From contig NZ_LT607751.1 of NCBI RefSeq assembly GCF_900090305.1, forward strand, positions 434,001 to 498,000: a DNA stretch of 64,000 nt, read 5' to 3'. The position numbers and the translations under genes were made by a program. Source of the stretch: Micromonospora siamensis (GTDB taxonomy: Bacteria > Actinomycetota > Actinomycetes > Mycobacteriales > Micromonosporaceae). Positions 1 through 7,199 of this stretch are shown piece by piece (the first letter of the stretch is position 1; each line of letters opens with the position of its first letter). Under the pieces are notes generated by a model. The model was not told the DNA's origin, did no database searches, and saw only the letters and a program-made list of their open reading frames with translations.

Positions 1-1373
1 ACTCGGCGCCGAACGTGGCCAAGGAGATGCACGTCGGGCACCTGCGTTCGACCGTGATCGGCGACGCGGTGGCCCGGCTGCTGGCGTGGCGGGGGCACCG
101 GGTGGTGCGGGCCAACCACCTGGGCGACTGGGGCACCCCGTTCGGGATGCTCATCGAGCACCTGGTGGACCTGGGCGAGGCCGGGGCGGCGCACGAACTG
201 TCGATCGGTGACCTGGACTCGTTCTACACGGCGGCCCGGGCGAAGTTCGACGCCGACGCGGGGTTCCGGGACCGGGCCCGGCTGCGGGTGGTGGCGTTGC
301 AGGGCGGCGACCCGGACACCCGGCGGCTGTGGCGGCTGCTGGTCGAGCAGTCGGAACGCCATTTCCTGACCGTGTACGACCTGCTCGACGTCACCCTGAC
401 CGGCGCGGACTTCCGGGGCGAGAGCAGCTACAACGACCTCCTGCCGGCGGTGCTGGCCGACCTGGACCGGCTCGGGCTGCTGCGGGACAGCGCCGGGGCG
501 GCCTGCGTCTTCCCGCCCGGCTCGGTGGGCCGGGACGGGGAACCGCTGCCGCTGATCGTCCGCAAGTCCGACGGCGGGTACGGCTACCCGGCGACCGATC
601 TGGCGGCGATCCGGCAGCGGGCCGGGCAACTCGGCGCGACCCGGCTGCTCTACGTGGTGGGGCTGCCGCAACGGCGGCACTTCGAGATGGTCTTCGCCGC
701 TGCCCGGCAGGCCGGCTGGCTCACCCCGCCGGCCCGGGCCGAGCACGTCGGCTTCGGCTCCATCCTCGGCGCCGACGGGCGGATGCTGCGGAGTCGGGCC
801 GGTGGGACGGTGAAGCTCCAGGCGTTGCTGGAGGAGGCGGTGGCCCGGGCGACCGAGCTGGCCCGGACCCGGAACCCGGAACTCGGCGCGGCGGAGGCGG
901 CCGAGGTGGGCCGGGCGGTGGGCGTCGGCGCGATCAAGTACGCCGACCTGGCCAACGACCGGCACCGTGACCACGTGCTGGACTGGGAGCGGATGCTCTC
1001 CCTGGACGGCAACACCGCCCCCTACCTCCAGTACGCGTACTCCCGGATCCGGTCGATCTTCCGGCGGGCCGGGGTGGCGGCCCGGCCGGACGCGCCGGTG
1101 CCGCTGGCCGAGCCGGCCGAGCGGGCGCTGGCGTTGGAGCTGGCCGGCTTTGCCCCGGTGGTGGCCGAGGTGGAACGCGGGCTGGAGTTCCACCAGCTGG
1201 CCGGCTACCTGTTCCGGCTGGCCACCGCCTTCAACGCGTTCTACGAGCGGTGCCCCGTGCTCCGGGCCGACCAGCCGGTGCGCGACGGCCGGCTGCTGCT
1301 GGCCGAGCTGACCGCGCGGGTGTTGCGGCAGGGGTTGGAGCTGCTCGGCATCCGGACGCCGGAGCGGATGTGA
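1..1373 (+). CDS. argS: Arginyl-tRNA synthetase, 5' end outside window
   Basis: Class I synthetase that charges tRNA-Arg in the cytoplasm. The frame is open from base 3, so the N-terminal roughly 120 residues lie upstream; about 456 residues are visible, which fits a normal length near 575. The visible part opens with the class I HIGH-type motif HVGHLRST. It then has the ArgS-typical segment GRMLRSRAGGTVKL, which stands where other class I enzymes have KMSKS, and a C-terminal DALR anticodon-binding domain starting near NTAPYLQYAYSRIRSIF. The stop is TGA at 1371-1373. Identification is secure. Confidence 0.97.
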   Translation, partial: SAPNVAKEMHVGHLRSTVIGDAVARLLAWRGHRVVRANHLGDWGTPFGMLIEHLVDLGEAGAAHELSIGDLDSFYTAARAKFDADAGFRDRARLRVVALQGGDPDTRRLWRLLVEQSERHFLTVYDLLDVTLTGADFRGESSYNDLLPAVLADLDRLGLLRDSAGAACVFPPGSVGRDGEPLPLIVRKSDGGYGYPATDLAAIRQRAGQLGATRLLYVVGLPQRRHFEMVFAAARQAGWLTPPARAEHVGFGSILGADGRMLRSRAGGTVKLQALLEEAVARATELARTRNPELGAAEAAEVGRAVGVGAIKYADLANDRHRDHVLDWERMLSLDGNTAPYLQYAYSRIRSIFRRAGVAARPDAPVPLAEPAERALALELAGFAPVVAEVERGLEFHQLAGYLFRLATAFNAFYERCPVLRADQPVRDGRLLLAELTARVLRQGLELLGIRTPERM

Positions 1374-1383
1374 CCCGGTCGGG

Positions 1384-1749
1384 TCAGCGCGCCGGCCAGC
1401 TCTGCACCTCGACCAGGTTGCCCTCGGGGTCGCGGAGATAGGCCGAGCGGAGGCCCCAGCCGGGGCGGTCGGCGGGTGGCGCCACGACCGTCCCGGCGGG
1501 CAGCGCGGCGACGGTGGCGTCGACGTCCGGCACCGGGACCACCACCAGGACGCCGCCGTCGCCCCGGCCGACCGGCAGCGCCGCCTCGGCGGCCCGACGG
1601 CCCAGGACGGCGAGCACCGTCTCGCCGCCCCGGTCGAAGCTGGCGTACTCGAACTCGGGCACCACCTTCTCGGGCTCGCCGAGCAGGTCGGTCCAGAAAC
1701 GCAGGGTGGCCGGGAAGTCGTCGGCCACCACCCGGGCGTGCACCGTCAT
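1384..1749 (-). CDS. VOC-family (glyoxalase/bleomycin-resistance fold) protein
   Basis: A 121-aa single-module VOC protein. The start MTVHARVVADDF was chosen because the fold begins there; an open frame extends further upstream but looks non-coding. Conserved features are FWTDLLG in the first beta-alpha unit and the C-terminal YLRDPEGNLVEV strand, where the metal-ligand Glu of VOC enzymes usually sits. It converges on argS with a 10-bp gap. The substrate cannot be told; family roles include thiol transfer, dioxygenation and drug sequestration. Confidence 0.85.
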   Translation of the reverse strand: MTVHARVVADDFPATLRFWTDLLGEPEKVVPEFEYASFDRGGETVLAVLGRRAAEAALPVGRGDGGVLVVVPVPDVDATVAALPAGTVVAPPADRPGWGLRSAYLRDPEGNLVEVQSWPAR

Positions 1750-1847
1750 GCCGGTGAGCGTAGCGAGCGCCCACCGGGCCCGCGGCCCCGTCCGGCCTGA
1801 CGAAACCTCGTGGCGCCGGGCGACCGTGCTCCGGCAGGCTGCGGCCC

Positions 1848-2321
1848 ATGATCGAGCTGAGGGAACTGACACCGGAGGACTGGGCGCTCTGGCGGGAGCT
1901 GCGGCTGGCGGCGCTCGCGGAGGCGCCGCACGCGTTCGGGTCGCGGCTGGCGGACTGGCGGGACGCGGGCGAGGACCAATGGCGGGGCCGGTTGGCACTG
2001 GTCGGCTCGGTGAACCTGGTCGCCCTGCTCGACGGCGTGCCGGTCGGCATGGCCAGCGGCGTGCCGGGGGACGGGGGGCGGACCGCGGACCTGATCTCGA
2101 TGTGGGTGGCCCCCGCCGGACGCGGGCGTGGCGTGGGCGACGCGCTAGTCGACGCCGTGGAGAGTTGGGCCCGCCGGACCTCGGCCAGCACGCTGGAACT
2201 CTCGGTACGGGTGGAGAACGCGCCGGCCGTCGCCCTCTACGCCCGGCACGGCTTCACCGACACCGGTCGCGCCCCGGCGGGCGAGGCAACCGAGAAGATC
2301 CTGGCGAAATCGCTGCGATGA
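1848..2321 (+). CDS. GNAT-family N-acetyltransferase
   Basis: A 157-aa GCN5-related acetyltransferase. Motif A for acetyl-CoA pyrophosphate binding is clear at about residues 85-100 (VAPAGRGRGVGDALVDA). It is followed by the ARHGFTDTGR segment typical of motif B near the C-terminus. The N-terminus MIELRELTPEDW is the usual first strand of the fold. It diverges from the VOC gene, with about 100 bp between starts. Acceptor unknown; small molecules or protein N-termini are both possible. Confidence 0.88.
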   Translation: MIELRELTPEDWALWRELRLAALAEAPHAFGSRLADWRDAGEDQWRGRLALVGSVNLVALLDGVPVGMASGVPGDGGRTADLISMWVAPAGRGRGVGDALVDAVESWARRTSASTLELSVRVENAPAVALYARHGFTDTGRAPAGEATEKILAKSLR

Positions 2322-2558
2322 CCCCTCGCCTGCATTTCTTAAATGCATGGAAACAGTCGAAACAATGAATGTCGAGTGAGCTTCTCCACAAGGGTCGATC
2401 GCCCGTGGAAATCACCTCTACTCCGGTGTTAGAAAAGGCGCACCGGACGTCGGCGGGCTCTTTCGACAACAATCGCCGAGCACCCCGGGCCGGTCGGTGA
2501 CCCACCGACCGCGCCTCGCCGACGCTCCGGGCGTTCCCACGAGGAGAGGGGCTCAGTC
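2322..2558. other. AT-richer intergenic region with a short perfect inverted repeat
   Basis: This 237-bp gap is clearly AT-richer than its surroundings. At 2331-2347 a perfect 7-bp inverted repeat, TGCATTT and AAATGCA around CTT, lies just after the GNAT stop. A purine-rich ribosome-binding site, GAGGAGAGGGG, lies about 7 nt before the next ATG at 2559. The region probably holds the promoter of the secreted protein gene, but no convincing -35/-10 pair was found. Confidence 0.5.
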
Positions 2559-2996
2559 ATGTCCGCAACGCCGAACGCCTTCCGCTGCCTGACGGCGACG
2601 TTCGCCCTGCTCATCACGGTCGCCGCAGGGCTGTTCGCGGTGGCTTCGCCGGCCCAGGCCGCCCGGAGCACCGCGTACCAGGTGACCGTCGTCCGCACCG
2701 GCGGATTCGCCGGGGTCGACGAGAGTTACACCGTCACGTCGCAGCCCGGCTCACCTTTTGCCGCCACGCTGATGGAATCGGTCAGCAGCCGTGAGTTCCG
2801 GTCCCTCGCGCCGTCGTACCTGCCGACGCCCAATGGTGCGGACCGGTTCCGTTACACCGTCACGGTGGCGTATTCGAACGGGCGCACGAAGACGGTCGTC
2901 GCGGTCGACGGCGCCGACGCTCCGGCCGTGCTGTGGCAGGTCGTCGACACGACGATGCGGATCGCCGCCGGCCCGACCGTCGCGGCGACCAACTGA
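2559..2996 (+). CDS. Secreted emfourin-like metallopeptidase inhibitor (predicted)
   Basis: A 145-aa protein with an N-terminal Sec signal peptide: hydrophobic core FALLITVAAGLFAVA, likely cleavage after ASPAQA at about residue 35. The mature part has the pattern of protealysin inhibitor emfourin: VVRTGGFAGVDESYTV near its start, then PTPNGADRFRYTVTV and a C-terminal VAVDGADAPAVLWQV segment. Emfourins inhibit M4 (thermolysin-like) peptidases and are usually small cytoplasmic partners of protealysin; this one is predicted to be exported. No M4 peptidase gene is nearby. The family call is by remembered pattern, so moderate confidence. Confidence 0.65.
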   Translation: MSATPNAFRCLTATFALLITVAAGLFAVASPAQAARSTAYQVTVVRTGGFAGVDESYTVTSQPGSPFAATLMESVSSREFRSLAPSYLPTPNGADRFRYTVTVAYSNGRTKTVVAVDGADAPAVLWQVVDTTMRIAAGPTVAATN

Positions 2997-3012
2997 CCCC
3001 TCGCACGACAAC

Positions 3013-3040
3013 GGCCGGTCCACCGCTCGGTGGGCCGGCC
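3013..3040. terminator. Bidirectional stem-loop terminator
   Basis: Two 12-nt arms (GGCCGGTCCACC and GGTGGGCCGGCC, one G-T wobble) around the loop GCTC. It lies between the convergent emfourin-like and cupin genes. There is no T run, as is usual in GC-rich actinomycetes. Confidence 0.7.
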
Positions 3041-3043
3041 CGG

Positions 3044-3394
3044 TCAGCACTGGGTGACCAGGGGCTGGTTCTCGTCGACGAAGTACGTCGACAGCATCAG
3101 GGTGGTGACGTCTGCCGTGACGTTCCGGGCGTTGTGGACGACCCCCGGCGGGATCAGGAACGGCTGCCCCGCGTGGATGGTCAGGGTCGGCCGGTCGTCG
3201 AACTCCATGTCGACCGTGCCCCGGATGAGGAAGCCGACCTCCTCACCCGGATGGTGGTGCCGACCGGAGGCCATCCCCACCGGGATCTCGAACAGCGTCT
3301 GCACGATCAGCCGACCCGGCGCCGAGGCCGGATGCCGCTGCAACTCGGTACGCCGTACCGACGGTGGCTCCGCCACGGTGGGATGGTGCGACAT
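3044..3394 (-). CDS. Small single-domain cupin protein
   Basis: A 116-aa cupin. Motif 1 is visible as SGRHHHPGEEVGFLIRG, carrying the metal-binding His and Glu residues, and motif 2 as PFLIPPGVVHNARN with the last His. Such proteins bind a divalent metal and act as small enzymes or sensors. It starts with ATG at 3394 and ends in a Cys. Its stop lies 4 bp past the hairpin shared with the upstream-strand gene. The specific function is unknown. Confidence 0.82.
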   Translation of the reverse strand: MSHHPTVAEPPSVRRTELQRHPASAPGRLIVQTLFEIPVGMASGRHHHPGEEVGFLIRGTVDMEFDDRPTLTIHAGQPFLIPPGVVHNARNVTADVTTLMLSTYFVDENQPLVTQC

Positions 3395-3498
3395 CGGGGC
3401 GTCCTTCCCTTGGGCCTCGGTGCCGGGGACGGCCCGGACAGAGCCGACGCTAGTCCGACCTGGGCGGCCGGGGAGGGCGAATGCGCCGGTCGTGCGGG

Positions 3499-3903
3499 TC
3501 AGGCGGTGCGCAGCTCGGCGAGGAGCCGCTCGACCCGGGTACGGATCTCGTCGCGGATCGGCCTGACCGCCTCGACGCCCTTGCCGGCCGGGTCCTCGAG
3601 CTTCCAGTCCTCGTACCGCTTGCCGGGGAAGACCGGGCAGGCGTCGCCGCAGCCCATGGTGACGATGACGTCGGAGGACTCGGCGGTGGCGTACTCGAGA
3701 AGCCGGGGGGTCTGGTCGGTGATGTCGATGCCGACCTCGCGCATGGCCTGCACCGCGGCCGGGTTGACGGTCTCGGCCGGGGCGGAGCCGGCCGAGCGGA
3801 CCTCGACGGTGTCGCCGGCCAGGTGGCGCAGCCAGCCGGCGGCCATCTGGGAGCGGCCGGCGTTGTGCACGCAGACGAACAGGACGCTGGGCTTGTCGGA
3901 CAT
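3499..3903 (-). CDS. arsC: Arsenate reductase, LMW-phosphatase type
   Basis: A 134-aa enzyme that reduces arsenate to arsenite. The P-loop is CVHNAGRS (CX5R) at about residues 11-18, as in thioredoxin- or mycothiol-coupled ArsC. Further conserved parts are VRSAGSAPAETVNPAA, VTMGCGDACPVFPG with two more cysteines, and DPAGKGVEAVRPIRDEI. In actinomycetes the reductant is usually mycothiol/mycoredoxin (inference). A GTG at 3906 is an alternative start; ATG at 3903 follows GAAAGG. It is the last gene of the minus-strand arsR-aquaporin-arsC set, 37 bp after the channel gene. Confidence 0.92.
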   Translation of the reverse strand: MSDKPSVLFVCVHNAGRSQMAAGWLRHLAGDTVEVRSAGSAPAETVNPAAVQAMREVGIDITDQTPRLLEYATAESSDVIVTMGCGDACPVFPGKRYEDWKLEDPAGKGVEAVRPIRDEIRTRVERLLAELRTA

Positions 3904-3940
3904 CACGAGCCTTTCGGGCGGGACCGGCCGGGGCCGGTGG

Positions 3941-4687
3941 TCATGAGCGGTGGTCGGGGGCCCGATCGTGGCCCTCGGTGGGTACGACCACCCGGTCGGC
4001 GGCCAGCCCGGCGTCCGGGTGGAGCGCGAGCAGCAGACCGGTGCCCACGGCGAGGCCGACGAGCTGCGCGACGACGAAGCCGGGGACCGAGGCCGGGGCG
4101 ATGCCGGCGAAGGTGTCGGTGAACGCCCGGCCGACGGTCACGGCCGGGTTGGCGAAGGACGTGGACGAGGTGAACCAGTAGGCGGCCCCGATGTAGGCGC
4201 CGACGGCCGCCGGGGCGGCGGTGGCGCGGCCGGAGCGGGCCAGGGCGAAGACCAGCAGGACCAGCCCGGCGGTGGCGACCACCTCACCGAGCCACAGGTG
4301 ACCGCCGGTCCGTTCCTTGCCGGAGAGGTCGACCGCCGCCAGGTCGAACATCAGGTTCGCCAGCACCGAGCCGGCGATCGCTCCGAGGATCTGGGCCGGC
4401 AGGTATCCGGCCAGGTGGCGGACGGTGAGGCCGGTGCCGGCGCGCCGGCCGAGGAACCAGTCGGCGGCCGACACGACCGGGTTGAAGTGCGCGCCGGAGA
4501 CCGGCCCGAAGATCAGGATCAGCGCGCCGAGCGCCAGCGCGGTGGCGATCGAGTTCTCCAGCAGTTGCAGGCCCACGTCGGTCGGAGACAGCGTGCTGGC
4601 CATGATCCCGGAGCCGACCACGGCGGTGACCAGCAGGGCGGTGCCGGTGAACTCGGCCAGCAGGCGCCGCCACAGGGTGATGGTCAT
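3941..4687 (-). CDS. MIP-family aquaglyceroporin of the ars operon (AqpS-like)
   Basis: A 248-aa channel with six predicted membrane helices and two half-helix signatures, HFNPVV in loop B and FANPAVT in loop E. Both retain NP, and the first has NPV in place of NPA. Its place between arsR and arsC suggests it lets arsenite leave the cell, as AqpS does in Sinorhizobium. No ArsB or Acr3 pump is present. ATG at 4687 follows GGAGAG. It could also carry glycerol or methylated arsenicals; that part is inference. Confidence 0.88.
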   Translation of the reverse strand: MTITLWRRLLAEFTGTALLVTAVVGSGIMASTLSPTDVGLQLLENSIATALALGALILIFGPVSGAHFNPVVSAADWFLGRRAGTGLTVRHLAGYLPAQILGAIAGSVLANLMFDLAAVDLSGKERTGGHLWLGEVVATAGLVLLVFALARSGRATAAPAAVGAYIGAAYWFTSSTSFANPAVTVGRAFTDTFAGIAPASVPGFVVAQLVGLAVGTGLLLALHPDAGLAADRVVVPTEGHDRAPDHRS

Positions 4688-4732
4688 GGGTACGTTCTCT
4701 CCTGGTCGGTGAGGGTGCGCGAGCCCGGCCCG

Positions 4733-5104
4733 CTACGGCTGGGCCGGGTCGACGGCGAGCAGCGACGCCAACTGGCGGAGCGCCCCCGACCGGGGGCGGT
4801 AGTAGACCCAGGTGCCACGCCGTTCGGCGTCCACCAGGCCCGCCTCGCGCAGCACCCTGAGGTGGTGGGAGATGGTCGGGCCGGTCAGGTCGAACGCCGG
4901 GGTGAGGTCGCAGACGCAGATCTCGCCGCCCTCGGCGGAGGCGATCATCGACATCAGTTGCAGCCGGACCGGGTCGCCGAGCGCCTTGAACGCCGGCGCG
5001 AGCGCGACGGCCGTCTCGGCGGGCACCCGCCCCTGCGCCAGGGGAGCGCAGCAGGTGGCAGCCGCGGTCGGGTCGACGGCTGCCACCCCCGGTTGATTCG
5101 ACAT
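4733..5104 (-). CDS. arsR: ArsR/SmtB-family arsenic-responsive repressor
   Basis: A 123-aa winged-helix repressor. The metalloid-binding signature ICVCDL lies in the alpha-3 region at about residue 65. The recognition helix is DLTGPTISHHLRVLREAGLV, followed by the wing RGTWVYYRP. A CC pair near residue 18 could give a third sulfur ligand. It is expected to repress the divergent promoters at 5105-5186 and to release DNA on binding As(III). It leads the minus-strand arsR-aquaporin-arsC unit. Confidence 0.93.
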   Translation of the reverse strand: MSNQPGVAAVDPTAAATCCAPLAQGRVPAETAVALAPAFKALGDPVRLQLMSMIASAEGGEICVCDLTPAFDLTGPTISHHLRVLREAGLVDAERRGTWVYYRPRSGALRQLASLLAVDPAQP

Positions 5105-5186
5105 GCCTCTAGGTTGACAGTTCTCTAATCAGCGTGCAAGTCTCTGCTTCGACGGACGTCGAGACAGCATCGGACGGGGGACCGCG
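5105..5186. promoter_or_regulatory. Divergent ars promoter region, probable ArsR operator
   Basis: The 82 bp between arsR (minus) and the acetyltransferase (plus) is AT-richer than its flanks. It contains a perfect TTGACA at 5114-5119 on the plus strand, followed by TTCTCTAATCAG, a stretch typical of ArsR-bound DNA. On the minus strand TTGCAC could serve as the arsR -35. No clean long dyad was found, so the operator limits are uncertain. Confidence 0.5.
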
Positions 5187-5717
5187 ATGGGCGCCACTCC
5201 TACCGGGGGAGACCGGACGGCGGCGGGCCTCGGCGTACGGCCGATGGTCGCTCCGGACGCCGACGCCGTGCTGGCCATCTACCAGGCCGGCCTCGACGCC
5301 GGCAACGCCAGCTTCGAGACCACCGCCCCCACCTGGCCCGTCTTCGACGCCGCCCGGCTGCCCAGGCACCGTTTCGTGGCCGTCGACGCCACCGGCACCG
5401 TCGTCGGCTGGGTCGCGGCGTCCCCCACCTCCACCCGGGCGGTCTACGCCGGGGTGGTCGAGCACTCCGTCTACGTACATCCGGCCGCGCAGGGGCTCGG
5501 CGTCGGCCGGTTGCTGCTCGACGCCCTGATCTCCTCCACCGAGACCGCCGGGATCTGGACCGTCCAGTCCGGCGTCTTCCCGGAGAACTCCGCCAGCCTC
5601 GCCCTGCACCGGCGCGCCGGCTTCCGGATCGTCGGTACCCGCGAGCGGGTCGGCCGCCACCACGGGACGTGGCGCGACGTGGTCCTCATCGAACGTCGCA
5701 GCCCCACCGTCACCTGA
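5187..5717 (+). CDS. ArsN1/phosphinothricin-acetyltransferase-like GNAT
   Basis: A 176-aa GNAT of the phosphinothricin/arsinothricin acetyltransferase type. Signature parts are AIYQAGLDAGNASFET near residue 30, YAGVVEHSVYVHPAAQGLGVGRLLLDAL (motif A), the FPENSASLALHRRAGFR segment, and GRHHGTWRDVVLIERR at the C-terminus. In ars operons this subfamily (ArsN1) acetylates arsinothricin, an arsenic antibiotic, and also phosphinothricin. The ars context here supports that reading; activity is inference. It is 24 bp upstream of the flavoprotein gene and likely co-transcribed. Confidence 0.82.
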   Translation: MGATPTGGDRTAAGLGVRPMVAPDADAVLAIYQAGLDAGNASFETTAPTWPVFDAARLPRHRFVAVDATGTVVGWVAASPTSTRAVYAGVVEHSVYVHPAAQGLGVGRLLLDALISSTETAGIWTVQSGVFPENSASLALHRRAGFRIVGTRERVGRHHGTWRDVVLIERRSPTVT

Positions 5718-5741
5718 CTCCCGCACCGAAGGAGCTCCCCG

Positions 5742-7148
5742 ATGAACGCCCTCGACCAGCTGCCCGTCGCCGTGATCGGTGCCGGCCCGGTCGGCCTGGC
5801 CGCCGCCGCCCACCTGCACGAGCGCGGCCTGCCCTGCACCGTCCTCGAAGCGGGTGACGACGCCGCCGCGGCCGTACGACAGTGGGGGCACGTACGGCTC
5901 TTCTCCCCGTGGCGCTACAACGTCGACCCGGCCGCCCGCCGACTCCTCGACGAGGCGGGCTGGACCGCCCCCGACCCCGACGCCCTGCCCACCGGCGCGG
6001 AGCTGGTCGCCGACTACCTGCGACCGCTGGCCGAGCTGCCGCAGCTCGCCCCCCACATCCGCTACGGCGCCCGGGTCCGGGCGATCACCCGCCTCGGCCT
6101 GGACCGGCTGCGCACCGCCGGCCGGGACCACACCCCGTTCCTGATCCGGCTCGCCGACGGCGAGGACCTGCTGGCCCGCGCGGTGATCGACGCCTCCGGC
6201 ACCTGGGGCACCCCGAACGTCCTCGGCGCCGCCGGCCTTCCCGCCCACGGCGAGAGCGAGGTCGGCGCGTACCTCGAACACGCCCTGCCCGACGTGCTCG
6301 GCACCGACCGCGACCGGTTCGCCGGCCGGCACACCCTGGTCGTCGGCGCCGGCCACTCGGCCGCGAACACCCTGCTCTCCCTCGCCGAACTCGCCGCCGA
6401 GACGCGCGGCACCGAGGTGACCTGGGCCATCCGGACCGCCTCACCCACGCGGACGTACGGCGGTGGCGACGCCGACGCCCTGCCGGCCCGCGGAGCGCTC
6501 GGCTCTCGGCTGCGCGCGCACGTCGACGCCGGCCGGATCCGGCTGCTCACCGGCTTCTCCGTGCACGCCCTCGCCCCCGCCGACGGCCGGGTCACCGTCG
6601 TCGTGCGGCACGCCGGCGGCGAGCAGGAGTCCGTGACCGTCGACCGGGTCGTCGCGGCGACCGGCTTCCGGCCCGACCACTCCATCGCCGCCGAGCTGCG
6701 CCTCGACCTCGACCCGGTGCTGGACGCCACCCGCGCCCTGGCCCCGCTGATCGACCCGAACGAGCACTCCTGCGGCACCGTGCCGCCACACGGCGTGGAC
6801 GAGCTGACCCACCCCGAAGTCGGCTACCACGCCGTCGGCATGAAGAGCTACGGCCGGGCGCCCACCTTCCTGATGGCTACCGGGTACGAGCAGGTCCGCT
6901 CCGTGGTGGCCGCCCTCGCCGGCGACTGGCGGGCCGCCCGGGACGTCCAGCTCGACCTGCCGGAGACCGGCGTGTGCAACAGCAACCCCGACGACTCGGT
7001 CGACGGGACGGACTGCTGCGGGCCGGCGCCGGCCGCCGAGCCCGTCGCGCGCGGCCTGGCCACCGGCGTCTCGGGTGGCCTGCTGGCCGCACCGCTGACG
7101 CTCGTCACCCTCGACGCCGCGCCCGCTGGCGGCTGCTGCGGCAGCTGA
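5742..7148 (+). CDS. ars-associated flavoprotein oxidoreductase with Cys-rich tail (ArsO-like)
   Basis: A 468-aa FAD/NAD(P)-binding monooxygenase-like protein. The N-terminal dinucleotide fold is VAVIGAGPVGLAAAAHL (residues 9-25), and a second nucleotide-binding motif VVGAGHSAANTLLSLAEL lies near residue 200. Similar flavoproteins occur in actinomycete ars operons (for example ArsO in Streptomyces). The last 65 residues hold C, CC and CC groups (GVCNSNP, DCCGP, GGCCGS), which may bind arsenite or relay thiols. SD GAAGGAG precedes ATG at 5742. Its final 40-50 bases recur at 10175-10222. Substrate unknown. Confidence 0.8.
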   Translation: MNALDQLPVAVIGAGPVGLAAAAHLHERGLPCTVLEAGDDAAAAVRQWGHVRLFSPWRYNVDPAARRLLDEAGWTAPDPDALPTGAELVADYLRPLAELPQLAPHIRYGARVRAITRLGLDRLRTAGRDHTPFLIRLADGEDLLARAVIDASGTWGTPNVLGAAGLPAHGESEVGAYLEHALPDVLGTDRDRFAGRHTLVVGAGHSAANTLLSLAELAAETRGTEVTWAIRTASPTRTYGGGDADALPARGALGSRLRAHVDAGRIRLLTGFSVHALAPADGRVTVVVRHAGGEQESVTVDRVVAATGFRPDHSIAAELRLDLDPVLDATRALAPLIDPNEHSCGTVPPHGVDELTHPEVGYHAVGMKSYGRAPTFLMATGYEQVRSVVAALAGDWRAARDVQLDLPETGVCNSNPDDSVDGTDCCGPAPAAEPVARGLATGVSGGLLAAPLTLVTLDAAPAGGCCGS

Positions 7149-7150
7149 CG
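7100..7150 (+). repeat. Direct repeat copy 1 (3' end of ars flavoprotein gene)
   Basis: Bases 7100-7126 are identical to 10175-10201 (27 nt). The next 24 bases are mostly alike and include the stop TGA. Here the repeat encodes the true C-terminus LVTLDAAPAGGCCGS. With copy 2 it brackets the YcaO cassette. Confidence 0.85.
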
Positions 7151-7180
7151 CGACGGGCGCCCGGTTGCGCCGGGCCGTCG
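7151..7180. terminator. Hairpin between flavoprotein and MFS genes
   Basis: Arms CGACGG plus CCCGG pair with CCGGG plus CCGTCG around TTGCG, with a 3-nt bulge on one side. It lies between convergent genes and probably ends transcription of the YcaO cassette on the minus strand. Confidence 0.6.
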
Positions 7181-7199
7181 CTCCGAGCCCGGGACCTGG

